Source: Pseudocolwellia agarivorans (GTDB taxonomy: Bacteria > Pseudomonadota > Gammaproteobacteria > Enterobacterales > Alteromonadaceae). From it: a stretch of 64,000 nucleotides of DNA. Below, in pieces: positions 56,956-64,000 of the stretch (positions are counted from its first letter, which is position 1; every line of letters starts with the position of its first letter). Both the position numbers and the translations under genes were made by a program. Where the stretch lies: positions 1 to 64,000 of the forward strand of contig NZ_MUZU01000014.1 of NCBI RefSeq assembly GCF_002000085.1, written 5' to 3'. The notes beneath the pieces are model-generated. The model was not told the origin of the DNA. It did no database searches and saw only the letters and a list, made by a program, of their open reading frames with translations.

Positions 56956-58083
56956 TTGAATAATATTTCTAAAGAAGTCATGCACGTTGGTGAAATGGCA
57001 AGTGGTGCACAGTTAACTGTTCCAGTATATAGAATTAAAGGTCGTGAAGGTTTTCCTAGTGTGTATATTCAAGCCAATATGCATGGGGCTGAAGTTCAAG
57101 GTAATGCAGTTATATTCCAATTGCTTGAGATTTTAAAAGATACAAAAGTTAATGGTGACATCACCTTTGTTCCTTACGCAAACCCTGTAGGTTGTAATCA
57201 TAAAAATGGTGAATATACGTTAGGCCGATTTGATCCTATTACGGGAGTGAATTGGAATCGTATGTATTATTTTGATGAAAGTATCATTGCTCCTTTTGTT
57301 GAACAATATAAAAATGCACAGCCGTCTGATATTCAAGCTGCATTCAAACAACAACTGATCGAGAGTATTGATAAAAAACTTCAAAATAATGAGTTTGGTC
57401 TTACAACAGGACAAAGAATTGCTTACCAGTTACAGCAACTCGCACATCAAGCTGATATCGTTTTAGACCTACATACAGGGCCCATTTCTAGTAAACACTT
57501 ATATTGCCCTGAATACGCACAAGAGAGTGCATCGTATTTTAATATTCCTCATACCATATTGATCCCAAACGTTTTTAGCGGCGCATTAGATGAAGCGACA
57601 TTTTGTTCGTGGTGGACACTACAAGAAGCACTGAATAACGCAGGAAATACTTTTTCAATTAGTTCACAAACGTGCGTTAAAGAAAGTTTTACTGTAGAGC
57701 TTGGCTCTCAAGAGCAAATAGATTTAGCTGAAGCTTATCAAGATGCATTAAGTATTTTAACTTATCTACAACGTAAAAATGTGATTGAAAATTCGTCATT
57801 AAAACCAGATAACATAAAACGTTATGCATGCTATTTAAAAGATTATAAAGCTTACTATTCTCCTATGGGAGGAATGGTCGATTATCTTGCAGAATTTGGC
57901 GTTCCGCTAGCAGCCGGTCAACCTTTGGCTCAAATTTTACGTATGGACAATTATGGAGATGGTGAGCCATTACATAAAATCACTTTAGATTACGATGTAT
58001 TACCTATATTGCACTTTGCATCAGCAAGCGTAAATCAAGGTACTGAATTGTATAAAGTGTTTACTCGTTATTTTACTTTGTAA
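56956..58083 (+). CDS. AstE/aspartoacylase-family zinc hydrolase
   Basis: 375 residues from a TTG start at 56956; a Met at 56977 with GAAG upstream is an alternative. The M14-like deacylase fold shows zinc-binding N-M-H-G-A-E-V-Q-G-N and D-L-H-T-G-P, plus N-P-V-G-C-N and N-W-N-R-M. Family members remove acyl groups from N-acylated amino acids (succinylglutamate, acetylaspartate) in the cytosol; no other arginine-catabolism gene is here, so the substrate is unknown. It starts 27 bp after the DsbA-like gene and is followed 31 bp later by an EamA transporter. Confidence 0.85.
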   Translation: MNNISKEVMHVGEMASGAQLTVPVYRIKGREGFPSVYIQANMHGAEVQGNAVIFQLLEILKDTKVNGDITFVPYANPVGCNHKNGEYTLGRFDPITGVNWNRMYYFDESIIAPFVEQYKNAQPSDIQAAFKQQLIESIDKKLQNNEFGLTTGQRIAYQLQQLAHQADIVLDLHTGPISSKHLYCPEYAQESASYFNIPHTILIPNVFSGALDEATFCSWWTLQEALNNAGNTFSISSQTCVKESFTVELGSQEQIDLAEAYQDALSILTYLQRKNVIENSSLKPDNIKRYACYLKDYKAYYSPMGGMVDYLAEFGVPLAAGQPLAQILRMDNYGDGEPLHKITLDYDVLPILHFASASVNQGTELYKVFTRYFTL

Positions 58084-58114
58084 GTTAATTCATTCTGAAC
58101 GGTCATCTATAGCT

Positions 58115-59029
58115 ATGATGAATAAAAATAACGATTTTATAATGGTTTTTATATTAACCTTACTTTCTTTAGTGGCTTTTGCTGCTAATTCAGTTCTTTG
58201 TCGTATAGCATTAGGTCAAAACTATGTTGATCCTGCTGGGTTTACTATTATTCGCCTTTTATCTGGCAGTATTGCGCTTTATTTGATCTTGATGGTTCAG
58301 CAATATCGTCGAAAAGAAGAAAGATCTACAGTCCAACAAAAAAACGAGCTGAGTCTTAAGCAGCCTAAAGGCAGCTGGTTAGGGAGTATTCTGCTATTTA
58401 TCTATGCTCTTTCATTTTCTTATGCCTATGGATATTTAGATACTGGAACTGGTGCACTTATTTTGTTTGGTTCTGTGCAAATATGTATGGTTTTATCTGT
58501 ATTACTTACTAAGCACAAATTATTAAAGGCTGAATGGTTTGGGTTAGGTTTAGCTTGTATTGGATTTATTTATCTTATTTACCCTGACTTAACAACACCT
58601 TCTCTGGTTGGCTTTATTTTAATGATGTTGTCTGGGGTTGCTTGGGCGGGTTACACTATAATAGGTAAGGGATCAAAGTCTCCTCTAATGGATACTTGTT
58701 ATAATTTTTTCCGTACTATCCCGTTTGTTCTTGTGCTGATGTTACTTACTATTTCTACAACAGAGTATTCTTATCGCGGTATTTTACTTGCTGTTTTATC
58801 TGGCGCTGTTATGTCGGGAATTGGGTACGCTATTTGGTATAGCGCTTTAACGGGGTTAACAACAACTAAAGCCGCAGTACTCCAACTTTTAGTACCCGTG
58901 ATTGCAACATTAGGTGGTGTTTTATTTATGCATGAAGTCATGACAATTCACTTACAAATATCGACAATAATGGTGCTAGGAGGGATTGCCCTTGTTCTAC
59001 TAAGCAAGCGGTTATACCAATCTCAATAA
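58115..59029 (+). CDS. EamA/DMT-family transporter
   Basis: 304 residues with ten predicted membrane helices in two EamA repeats (A-N-S-V-L-C-R-I-A-L near the start; W-A-G-Y-T-I-I-G-K-G and W-Y-S-A-L-T-G-L-T-T-T-K-A-A in the second half). DMT carriers of this kind usually export amino acids or small metabolites. In this cluster it may export or import the product of the AstE-like and DsbA-like enzymes. The substrate cannot be predicted. A MITE-like element lies right after it. Confidence 0.87.
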   Translation: MMNKNNDFIMVFILTLLSLVAFAANSVLCRIALGQNYVDPAGFTIIRLLSGSIALYLILMVQQYRRKEERSTVQQKNELSLKQPKGSWLGSILLFIYALSFSYAYGYLDTGTGALILFGSVQICMVLSVLLTKHKLLKAEWFGLGLACIGFIYLIYPDLTTPSLVGFILMMLSGVAWAGYTIIGKGSKSPLMDTCYNFFRTIPFVLVLMLLTISTTEYSYRGILLAVLSGAVMSGIGYAIWYSALTGLTTTKAAVLQLLVPVIATLGGVLFMHEVMTIHLQISTIMVLGGIALVLLSKRLYQSQ

Positions 59030-59040
59030 TAAAATAGGTA

Positions 59041-59303
59041 TATACCCGTTATCATTCAAGATGCAGGTTTCAGTGGGAACTAAAAATAATTTAGGCAAGG
59101 CATTAAGTTTACGTCATGGTTATTCCCTTACTAAAGTTAATAACGAAGCATAAATTGTTTTTAGACCCATCGAAGAAGCGCTTGAGCAAAATCACTTCTT
59201 CGTTAATGCTTTTTATAAGGGAACAACCATTATTACAAAGCATTGCCTTGAATTGATATCGCTCAAGTGCTCTGAAATAGCCTCTTGATTGGTAACGGGT
59301 ATA
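59041..59303. mobile_element. Fold-back MITE-like element
   Basis: About 263 bp bounded by TATACCCGTTA (59041-59051) and its exact complement (59293-59303). The ends match over 24 nt with three mismatches. The interior also folds back: AAGGCATT with the complement near 59240, ATGGTTATTCCC with GGGAACAACCAT, and CGAAGAAG with CTTCTTCG near the centre. TA lies at both ends and could be a target duplication. No transposase is inside. A 67-codon frame on the minus strand (59109-59312) is mostly this structure and is not treated as a gene. Confidence 0.75.
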
Positions 59304-59347
59304 ACAGATCATTTAATGTAGCAATATAAGTTTGTGGAGTGTAATGA

Positions 59348-59866
59348 CTAAAAAGTGATATTAGCTTTAAGGTAAGCGATTAACTCTTTAAAATATTTTG
59401 CTGGTTTTTCTGCTTTTGCTTCTTTAGTTGCTTGGCGTACAAGTTGACGAAGCTTTTGTCTTTCCATTGTTGGATGTTCAGCAAGTAATGATTCGATAGT
59501 TTCATTATCGCCCTCTACTAGTTCACTTCTGAGGACTTCTAATCGAGTATGCTTAACTGCTTCCTGTTGATGTTTATTTGCCATAACATCCATAGCTTGA
59601 TGAATAGGCTCAAGATCTGTTTCAGCCAATATTTTTGCAATATGCCGAATGTGTCTACGTAAAGCCTCATGCTTATTGAGAATTTTGTCTGCTAGTATCA
59701 TAGCGTCTTTTAACTCATCCGTTAAAGGTAGACGACTACGCTGATGTTTAGACATTTCTACTAATTTTTGTCCAAAATCTTGTAATTTGTGCATTTCACG
59801 TTTTATTTCAGATTTACTTTTTAAATCTTCATCTAATTCGTCGATATCGTTAGCAGACTGGGGCAT
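59348..59866 (-). CDS. yjgA: Ribosome-associated protein YjgA/DarP
   Basis: 172 residues from the ATG at 59866; the frame is open to a TTG at 59896. It matches the UPF0307 (YjgA, DarP) family, a helical protein associated with late 50S subunit assembly. E-I-K-R-E-M-H-K-L-Q-D-F-G-Q-K-L-V (about 19-35) and R-R-H-I-R-H-I-A-K-I-L are typical. It is divergent from pmbA, a pairing conserved in gammaproteobacteria. Confidence 0.9.
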   Translation of the reverse strand: MPQSANDIDELDEDLKSKSEIKREMHKLQDFGQKLVEMSKHQRSRLPLTDELKDAMILADKILNKHEALRRHIRHIAKILAETDLEPIHQAMDVMANKHQQEAVKHTRLEVLRSELVEGDNETIESLLAEHPTMERQKLRQLVRQATKEAKAEKPAKYFKELIAYLKANITF

Positions 59867-60006
59867 AATGTTTATTAATATAATTGAAATTAGCAATAGT
59901 ATACTACACCTAGGTAATTCAAAAATAGACTATCTACAAAATAGTAGACAAGCTTATTGTAAGTATTTCATCAACCACTAAATATATTAGAGACTTAAAT
60001 TTAACC

Positions 60007-61362
60007 ATGACAGAATCAAACGGTATTATTAGCCAACTTGAACAAGTAAAAGATCGCGTATCTAAAGTATTAGAATTAGCTGAGTCACTCGGTGTTGATT
60101 CTGCTGAAGTTGCGATGAGCAGACAGCAAGGCTTAAGTGTTGGTACTCGAATGGGAGAAGTAGAAACGGTCGAATTTACCAATGATGGTGCTTTAGGGCT
60201 AACAGTATATATTGAAGGGCGTAAAGGTAGCGCTTCAACAGCAGATCTTTCGGAAGGAGCACTACAACAAGCTGTGCAAGCTGCGGTAAATATTGCTAAA
60301 TATACTTCTATCGATGACTGTTCTGGTTTAGCTGAAAAGTCTTTACTTGTCATGGAACCAGAAAACTTAGATTTATATCACCCTAAATCAATGAATACGG
60401 ATGAAGCAATTGAAATAGCAAAAGCATGTGAAGAAAGTGCATTAGCTTACGATAAACGTATTACGAATTCAGATGGAGCAAGTTTAGATACATTTGAAGG
60501 TTTTAAAGTGTATGGGAATACACATGGCCAGTTGGTGGGGTATCCAAGTAGTCGACACAGTTTAAGTTGCGTAATGATTGCTGGTGAGGGCGACGATATG
60601 CAACGTGATTACGCTTATACCGTAAATCGAAAGTTTGATTTATTAGATGCTGCAGCAACAGTAGGAACGCAAGCTTCGATTGAAACCTTATCAAGATTAA
60701 ATCCACAAAAACTGCCTACAGGTAAAGTGCCTGTAATGTTTCGAGCGGATATTGCGAATACCATTTTTGGACACTTTATTGCTGCTATTAGCGGTGGTAA
60801 CTTATACAGAAAATCGTCATTTTTATTAGATTGTATTGGTAAATCTGTATTCCCTGAGTTTTTAAATATTAGTGAAAGGCCTCATATTAAAGGGGCGTTA
60901 GCTAGTAGTTCGTTTGATAGTGAAGGCGTTAAAACTATCGATAGAGAAATTATCACCAAAGGTTGTTTAGAAACGTATTTATTAACTACATATTCAGCTC
61001 GTAAACTTGGCTTAGAAACCACAGGGCATGCAGGTGGTATTCATAACTGGGTATTAAATGCTGAAGGCGAAGGTCGAGGTGGTAATTTTGATCAAATGTT
61101 GAAAAAGTTAGGTACAGGCTTTTTAGTTACTGAGCTTATGGGCCAAGGCGTGAATGTTGTAAATGGCGATTATTCGCGTGGTGCTGCAGGCTTTTGGGTA
61201 GAAAATGGCGAGATAGCTTTTCCTGTTTCTGAAGTGACGATAGCGGGTAACTTACAAGATATGTTTAAAGGTTTAATCGCCGTAGGTGATGATGTTGATA
61301 TGAGAGGAAGTATCCGCACAGGCTCTTTATTAATGAATGAAATGCAGGTTGCTGGAAATTAA
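60007..61362 (+). CDS. pmbA: Metalloprotease PmbA/TldE
   Basis: 451 residues, the TldE subunit of the TldD/TldE protease, which processes peptides such as microcin B17 precursors and degrades CcdA-like antitoxins. Features are the N-terminal A-E-V-A-M-S-R-Q-Q-G-L-S-V, T-T-G-H-A-G-G-I-H-N-W and N-G-D-Y-S-R-G-A-A-G-F-W-V-E-N-G-E. The zinc-site HExxxH is in TldD, not in this subunit. Divergent from yjgA; a hairpin terminator follows. Confidence 0.95.
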   Translation: MTESNGIISQLEQVKDRVSKVLELAESLGVDSAEVAMSRQQGLSVGTRMGEVETVEFTNDGALGLTVYIEGRKGSASTADLSEGALQQAVQAAVNIAKYTSIDDCSGLAEKSLLVMEPENLDLYHPKSMNTDEAIEIAKACEESALAYDKRITNSDGASLDTFEGFKVYGNTHGQLVGYPSSRHSLSCVMIAGEGDDMQRDYAYTVNRKFDLLDAAATVGTQASIETLSRLNPQKLPTGKVPVMFRADIANTIFGHFIAAISGGNLYRKSSFLLDCIGKSVFPEFLNISERPHIKGALASSSFDSEGVKTIDREIITKGCLETYLLTTYSARKLGLETTGHAGGIHNWVLNAEGEGRGGNFDQMLKKLGTGFLVTELMGQGVNVVNGDYSRGAAGFWVENGEIAFPVSEVTIAGNLQDMFKGLIAVGDDVDMRGSIRTGSLLMNEMQVAGN

Positions 61363-61411
61363 TTAACCCGAATATGAGTTAATTAATACTCAATGACTGT
61401 TTATTATCATT

Positions 61412-61444
61412 AAAACGCTCACTACTATGGTAATGGGCGTTTTT
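61412..61444 (+). terminator. Terminator of pmbA
   Basis: AAAACGC (61412-61418) pairs with GCGTTTT (61437-61443), with the stem extended by T-G, C-G and A-T pairs, followed by T. It lies between the convergent pmbA and mgtE genes. Confidence 0.65.
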
Positions 61445-61464
61445 AATACCAAAGTTCAGGTTAA

Positions 61465-62823
61465 CTAAGTTAAAAGTAAGGTCGCAGTACCTAAAAAGGC
61501 AAATATACCGACAACATCTGTCACTGTGGTTAATATGACGCTACCTGCTAATGCAGGATCAATATTCATACGTTTGAGTAATAAGGGGACTGATACGCCA
61601 GCTATTCCTGCTGCAGTCATGTTCATTAACATAGCAAAGGCGATAACAGCACCTAAAGTAAAGTCCTGTTTCCATATCGCGACAACACTCGCAATGAGTA
61701 GCGCCCAAATAAGGCCATTAAGAAAACCAACAGCAAGCTCTTTTAACAATAAGGTTTTAGAGTTACTTTCACCGACATGACCCAATGCCATACCGCGTAT
61801 AACAAGCGTTAATGTTTGATTTCCCGCAACCCCACCCATACTAGGTACAAGAGAGTTAAGTACAGCTAAAATAGCCAGTTGTTCAAATAACCCTTCAAAC
61901 ATACTGGTAACGGCTACAGCGAGTAACGCCGTGATTAAATTAACACCTAGCCAGATAGAACGTTGTTGCGTACTTTTGAGCACAGGGGCGAAAGTATCGG
62001 CTTCGTCATCTAAACCCGCCATACTCATCATAGAATGCTCTGCTTCTTCACGAATTATGTCGATAACGTCATCTATAGTAATACGGCCGAGTAGGTGTCC
62101 ATTATCGTCAATAACGGGGGCAGAAAACCAATCATATCTTTCAAATAATTGTGCTACTTCATTTTCAGGCATATTAACTGAAATTGCTTCTATATCTTTG
62201 TCGATAAGAGTTGATGTAATAACATCTGGTTTTGCAGTTACTATCGCTGCTAAAGAAACAGAACCAATAAATTTATCGTGTCGGTCTACTACATAAAAAG
62301 AATCTGTAGACTCCGGTAGCTTTCCTTTTAAACGTAAATATCTTAGTACCACATCTACCGACACATCAGGACGAATGGTAATAGTATCGGTATTCATGAT
62401 ACCACCGGCAGTATCTTCTTCATATGATAATGCTTGCTCTACGCGACTTCTATCTTGAGAGTCCATAGAGTTTAATACGCTTTGATACGCGCTGTCGGGT
62501 AAGGTTCTTAGTACTTCGGCTAAATCATCTACATCCATGCCCTCTGCAACTGCTGCGAGCTTTTCAGGATGCATACTTTTTAGAATGCCCTTACGAACTT
62601 CTTCATTTAGTTCTTCTAGTACATCACCATGATTGTCTGGATCAATAAGTTGCCATAAAACGGTACGACTTTTAGGAGGTGATGACTCTAAAATTAACGC
62701 TAAGTCATAAGAAGGCATGTTCTGCAGTAGCTTTCGAACGTAAACAAACATACCGCTACCGAGTGCGGCATTAACTTCTATGAGTTTTTGTTGGTTATAT
62801 TCTTGTTCTGCAGATTCTGGCAT
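61465..62823 (-). CDS. mgtE: Magnesium transporter MgtE
   Basis: 452 residues, the standard MgtE layout: an N-terminal superhelical domain (about 10-130), two CBS domains (about 135-265, T-I-R-P-D-V-S-V-D-V and G-R-I-T-I-D-D-V-I-D-I), a connecting helix, and five membrane helices (from about 290) with the channel-lining P-S-M-G-G-V-A-G-N-Q-T-L-T-L-V-I-R-G. It lets Mg2+ enter down its gradient and is gated by cytosolic Mg2+ through the CBS and N domains. Located between pmbA and ptsO, as in related genomes. The 250-bp upstream region shows no riboswitch I recognise. Confidence 0.95.
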   Translation of the reverse strand: MPESAEQEYNQQKLIEVNAALGSGMFVYVRKLLQNMPSYDLALILESSPPKSRTVLWQLIDPDNHGDVLEELNEEVRKGILKSMHPEKLAAVAEGMDVDDLAEVLRTLPDSAYQSVLNSMDSQDRSRVEQALSYEEDTAGGIMNTDTITIRPDVSVDVVLRYLRLKGKLPESTDSFYVVDRHDKFIGSVSLAAIVTAKPDVITSTLIDKDIEAISVNMPENEVAQLFERYDWFSAPVIDDNGHLLGRITIDDVIDIIREEAEHSMMSMAGLDDEADTFAPVLKSTQQRSIWLGVNLITALLAVAVTSMFEGLFEQLAILAVLNSLVPSMGGVAGNQTLTLVIRGMALGHVGESNSKTLLLKELAVGFLNGLIWALLIASVVAIWKQDFTLGAVIAFAMLMNMTAAGIAGVSVPLLLKRMNIDPALAGSVILTTVTDVVGIFAFLGTATLLLT

Positions 62824-63073
62824 AAACCCTCATTAATCATTCTTGGGCGGATTATGTTTATTTCATACTTTGTGTTCAATGAAGAGAACGGTGATCACAA
62901 ATATTACATTATTTATGTGTAATAAACGTTAAATAATCGCAAGTATTTGTATCGAGCATGATAATTTTAGGAGGTACTGATAACCATTAGTTTAACTCAA
63001 CTCAATTGTTTTTTCAGCTTTTTTCTCTAATGAATCTTGTTGTTTATGAGGGAGGGAAAGTATTTACAATTGA
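62824..63073. promoter_or_regulatory. mgtE upstream region
   Basis: 250 bp between mgtE and ptsO. An isolated AGGAGG occurs at 62971, but no start codon of a credible frame follows it closely. No hairpin or Mg2+-sensing leader was recognised. Confidence 0.3.
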
Positions 63074-63349
63074 CTATTCTTCCTCATCAAATTTATCAGA
63101 GAATAATTGGCAAACACTCTGTATTGCTTCTTCAGCGTCAGCACCTTCAGTTACCACAGTAACAGTTTTACCTTGGCTACCAGCGAGCAACATTAATCCC
63201 ATAATACTACTGGCGTCAGCTGAATTGTCGTTTAAAGAAACGGTAACAGAGGCATCAAATTTTTGACATAACTGTGCCAATTTTGTTGCAGCACGGGCAT
63301 GTAAACCGAGTTTATTTGTGATAACTAGCGTTTTTTCACATTTTTTCAT
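63074..63349 (-). CDS. ptsO: Phosphocarrier protein NPr (PTS-Ntr HPr)
   Basis: 91 residues, an HPr paralogue. The phosphorylated His is in G-L-H-A-R-A-A (about residue 17), followed by the conserved Ser region S-S-I-M-G-L-M-L-L (about 47-55). It relays phosphate from PtsP to PtsN in the nitrogen PTS, which tunes potassium and nitrogen metabolism. It is 45 bp downstream of rapZ on the same strand, the usual rpoN-hpf-ptsN-rapZ-ptsO order. Confidence 0.95.
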   Translation of the reverse strand: MKKCEKTLVITNKLGLHARAATKLAQLCQKFDASVTVSLNDNSADASSIMGLMLLAGSQGKTVTVVTEGADAEEAIQSVCQLFSDKFDEEE

Positions 63350-63394
63350 GAGGTAACCTTAGCCTTTAACCTTAACCGAAGTATTTATATTTTT

Positions 63395-64000
63395 TTATGT
63401 GCTTGCTATTGTGATATCTCTATGACGCGATTGTACATCTTCGCGTTCTTTTCTTAAGTTATTAGCAAGAAGTTCTGCGATATAAACTGAACGATGTTTT
63501 CCTCCTGTACAGCCAATAGCAATCGTAACATAACTGCGGTTATTACGTTCTAGGTGAGGTAGCCAAGTCATCATAAAGCTATTTATTTGCCATATAAATT
63601 TAGTCACAATTGGTTGGCTTGATAAATAATCTTTTACGGGTTGATCTAAGCCGGTATGAATTTTTAGTTCTTTATCCCAAAAAGGGTTAGGAAGAAAGCG
63701 AGCATCAAAAACATAATCAGCATCTTGCGGTACACCGTGCTTAAAGCCGAAAGATTCGAATACTACTACCATCGACCCTGATTTTTTCCCAAGTATGCGC
63801 TCCCTGACTAGATCAGATAGTTGATGGGGCGATAGTTGGCTGGTGTTAATATATAAACCTGTACGAGTAGATATTGGCTCTAATAATTTTTTTTCTAAGG
63901 CGATAGCTTGATCTAGGGCTATATTTTGCTTAATGAGAGGATGTAACCTTCTTGTTTCACTGAAACGTCTAATAAGGTCACTGTCGTCAGCGTCTAGGTA
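63395..64000 (-). CDS. rapZ: RNase adapter RapZ, 5'-truncated
   Basis: The reading frame continues upstream of the ATG at 63772 to the window end, so the gene is cut at the right edge; 201 codons are visible. The visible part covers most of the protein: D-L-I-R-R-F-S-E-T-R-R-L-H-P-L, then E-S-F-G-F-K-H-G and F-D-A-R-F-L-P-N-P, then A-I-G-C-T-G-G-K-H-R-S-V-Y near the C-terminus. RapZ binds the sRNA GlmZ and RNase E and so controls GlmS level and amino-sugar supply. The nucleotide-binding P-loop lies beyond the window. Confidence 0.95.
   Translation of the reverse strand, partial: YLDADDSDLIRRFSETRRLHPLIKQNIALDQAIALEKKLLEPISTRTGLYINTSQLSPHQLSDLVRERILGKKSGSMVVVFESFGFKHGVPQDADYVFDARFLPNPFWDKELKIHTGLDQPVKDYLSSQPIVTKFIWQINSFMMTWLPHLERNNRSYVTIAIGCTGGKHRSVYIAELLANNLRKEREDVQSRHRDITIAST

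Noticed and set aside
59109-59312. 67-codon frame on the minus strand
   Set aside because: It lies almost wholly in the fold-back element, its composition follows the palindrome, and no ribosome-binding site precedes it.
62824-63073. Possible Mg2+ riboswitch before mgtE
   Set aside because: No M-box-like conserved core or terminator/antiterminator pair could be seen.
62940-63266. AGGAGG at 62971 and an 86-codon plus-strand frame from 63006
   Set aside because: The frame is antisense to ptsO and its start is over 30 nt from the AGGAGG, so no gene is supported.

Overview
The window is a chromosomal segment of a marine gammaproteobacterium. The ArcA, YjgA/PmbA, PtsO/RapZ, EF-P/EpmB, GltBD, FolE2 and FabY proteins, the low GC content and the abundance of secreted polysaccharide- and peptide-degrading proteins point to Alteromonadales, most likely Colwelliaceae. 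This placement is inferred from protein resemblance, not from a search. No rRNA, tRNA, CRISPR array or prophage was recognised.

Layout. 1-3942 holds a penicillin-acylase-family hydrolase, cut by the window start, and a secreted M14 carboxypeptidase-like protein; the first looks richer in G+C than the rest. 4163-7618 has a DhaL-like remnant, a TPR-like protein, a PhzF-family isomerase, NhaD and a 63-residue protein. 7771-11695 holds anmK and an M23 peptidase facing away from tyrS. 11888-16741 is a metal-efflux locus: a His-rich exported protein, a CzcB-like adaptor and a CzcA-like RND pump, with no outer-membrane factor. 16776-18563 is an XRE-cupin regulator divergent from a BenE-type transporter, with an inverted repeat between them. 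A lipoprotein phosphodiesterase and a nat / DUF606 / Crp-type cluster follow.

22129-31439 is an accessory block. It carries a GH86-type agarase or porphyranase, a PEP-CTERM protein, a small membrane-anchored protein, a DUF3016 protein and a THI5-CHASE-PAS-GGDEF-EAL sensor. epmB and efp are divergent around 33 kb. A beta-helix protein with a GlyGly-CTERM-like tail follows, starting just behind a perfect 16-bp inverted repeat. 36413-41577 is a three-gene envelope export operon (MMPL pump, LolA-like protein, beta-barrel) divergent from an ArsR regulator with the cysteine spacing of persulfide sensors. Two copies of one operator lie between them.

41583-52758 carries a GlxA-type regulator, fabY, a Lys-rich secreted protein, gltBD and folE2. 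53068-54147 has a stand-alone Hpt protein convergent with arcA. rsmC, a DsbA-like / AstE-like / EamA cluster, a fold-back MITE-like element, yjgA, pmbA, mgtE, ptsO and a 5'-truncated rapZ complete the window.

Recurring theme: at several loci a perfect or near-perfect palindrome lies directly against the ribosome-binding site or start codon (17342, 26602, 33974) or forms a twin operator (41182). These look like local autoregulatory or translational control elements and are the least explained signals here.
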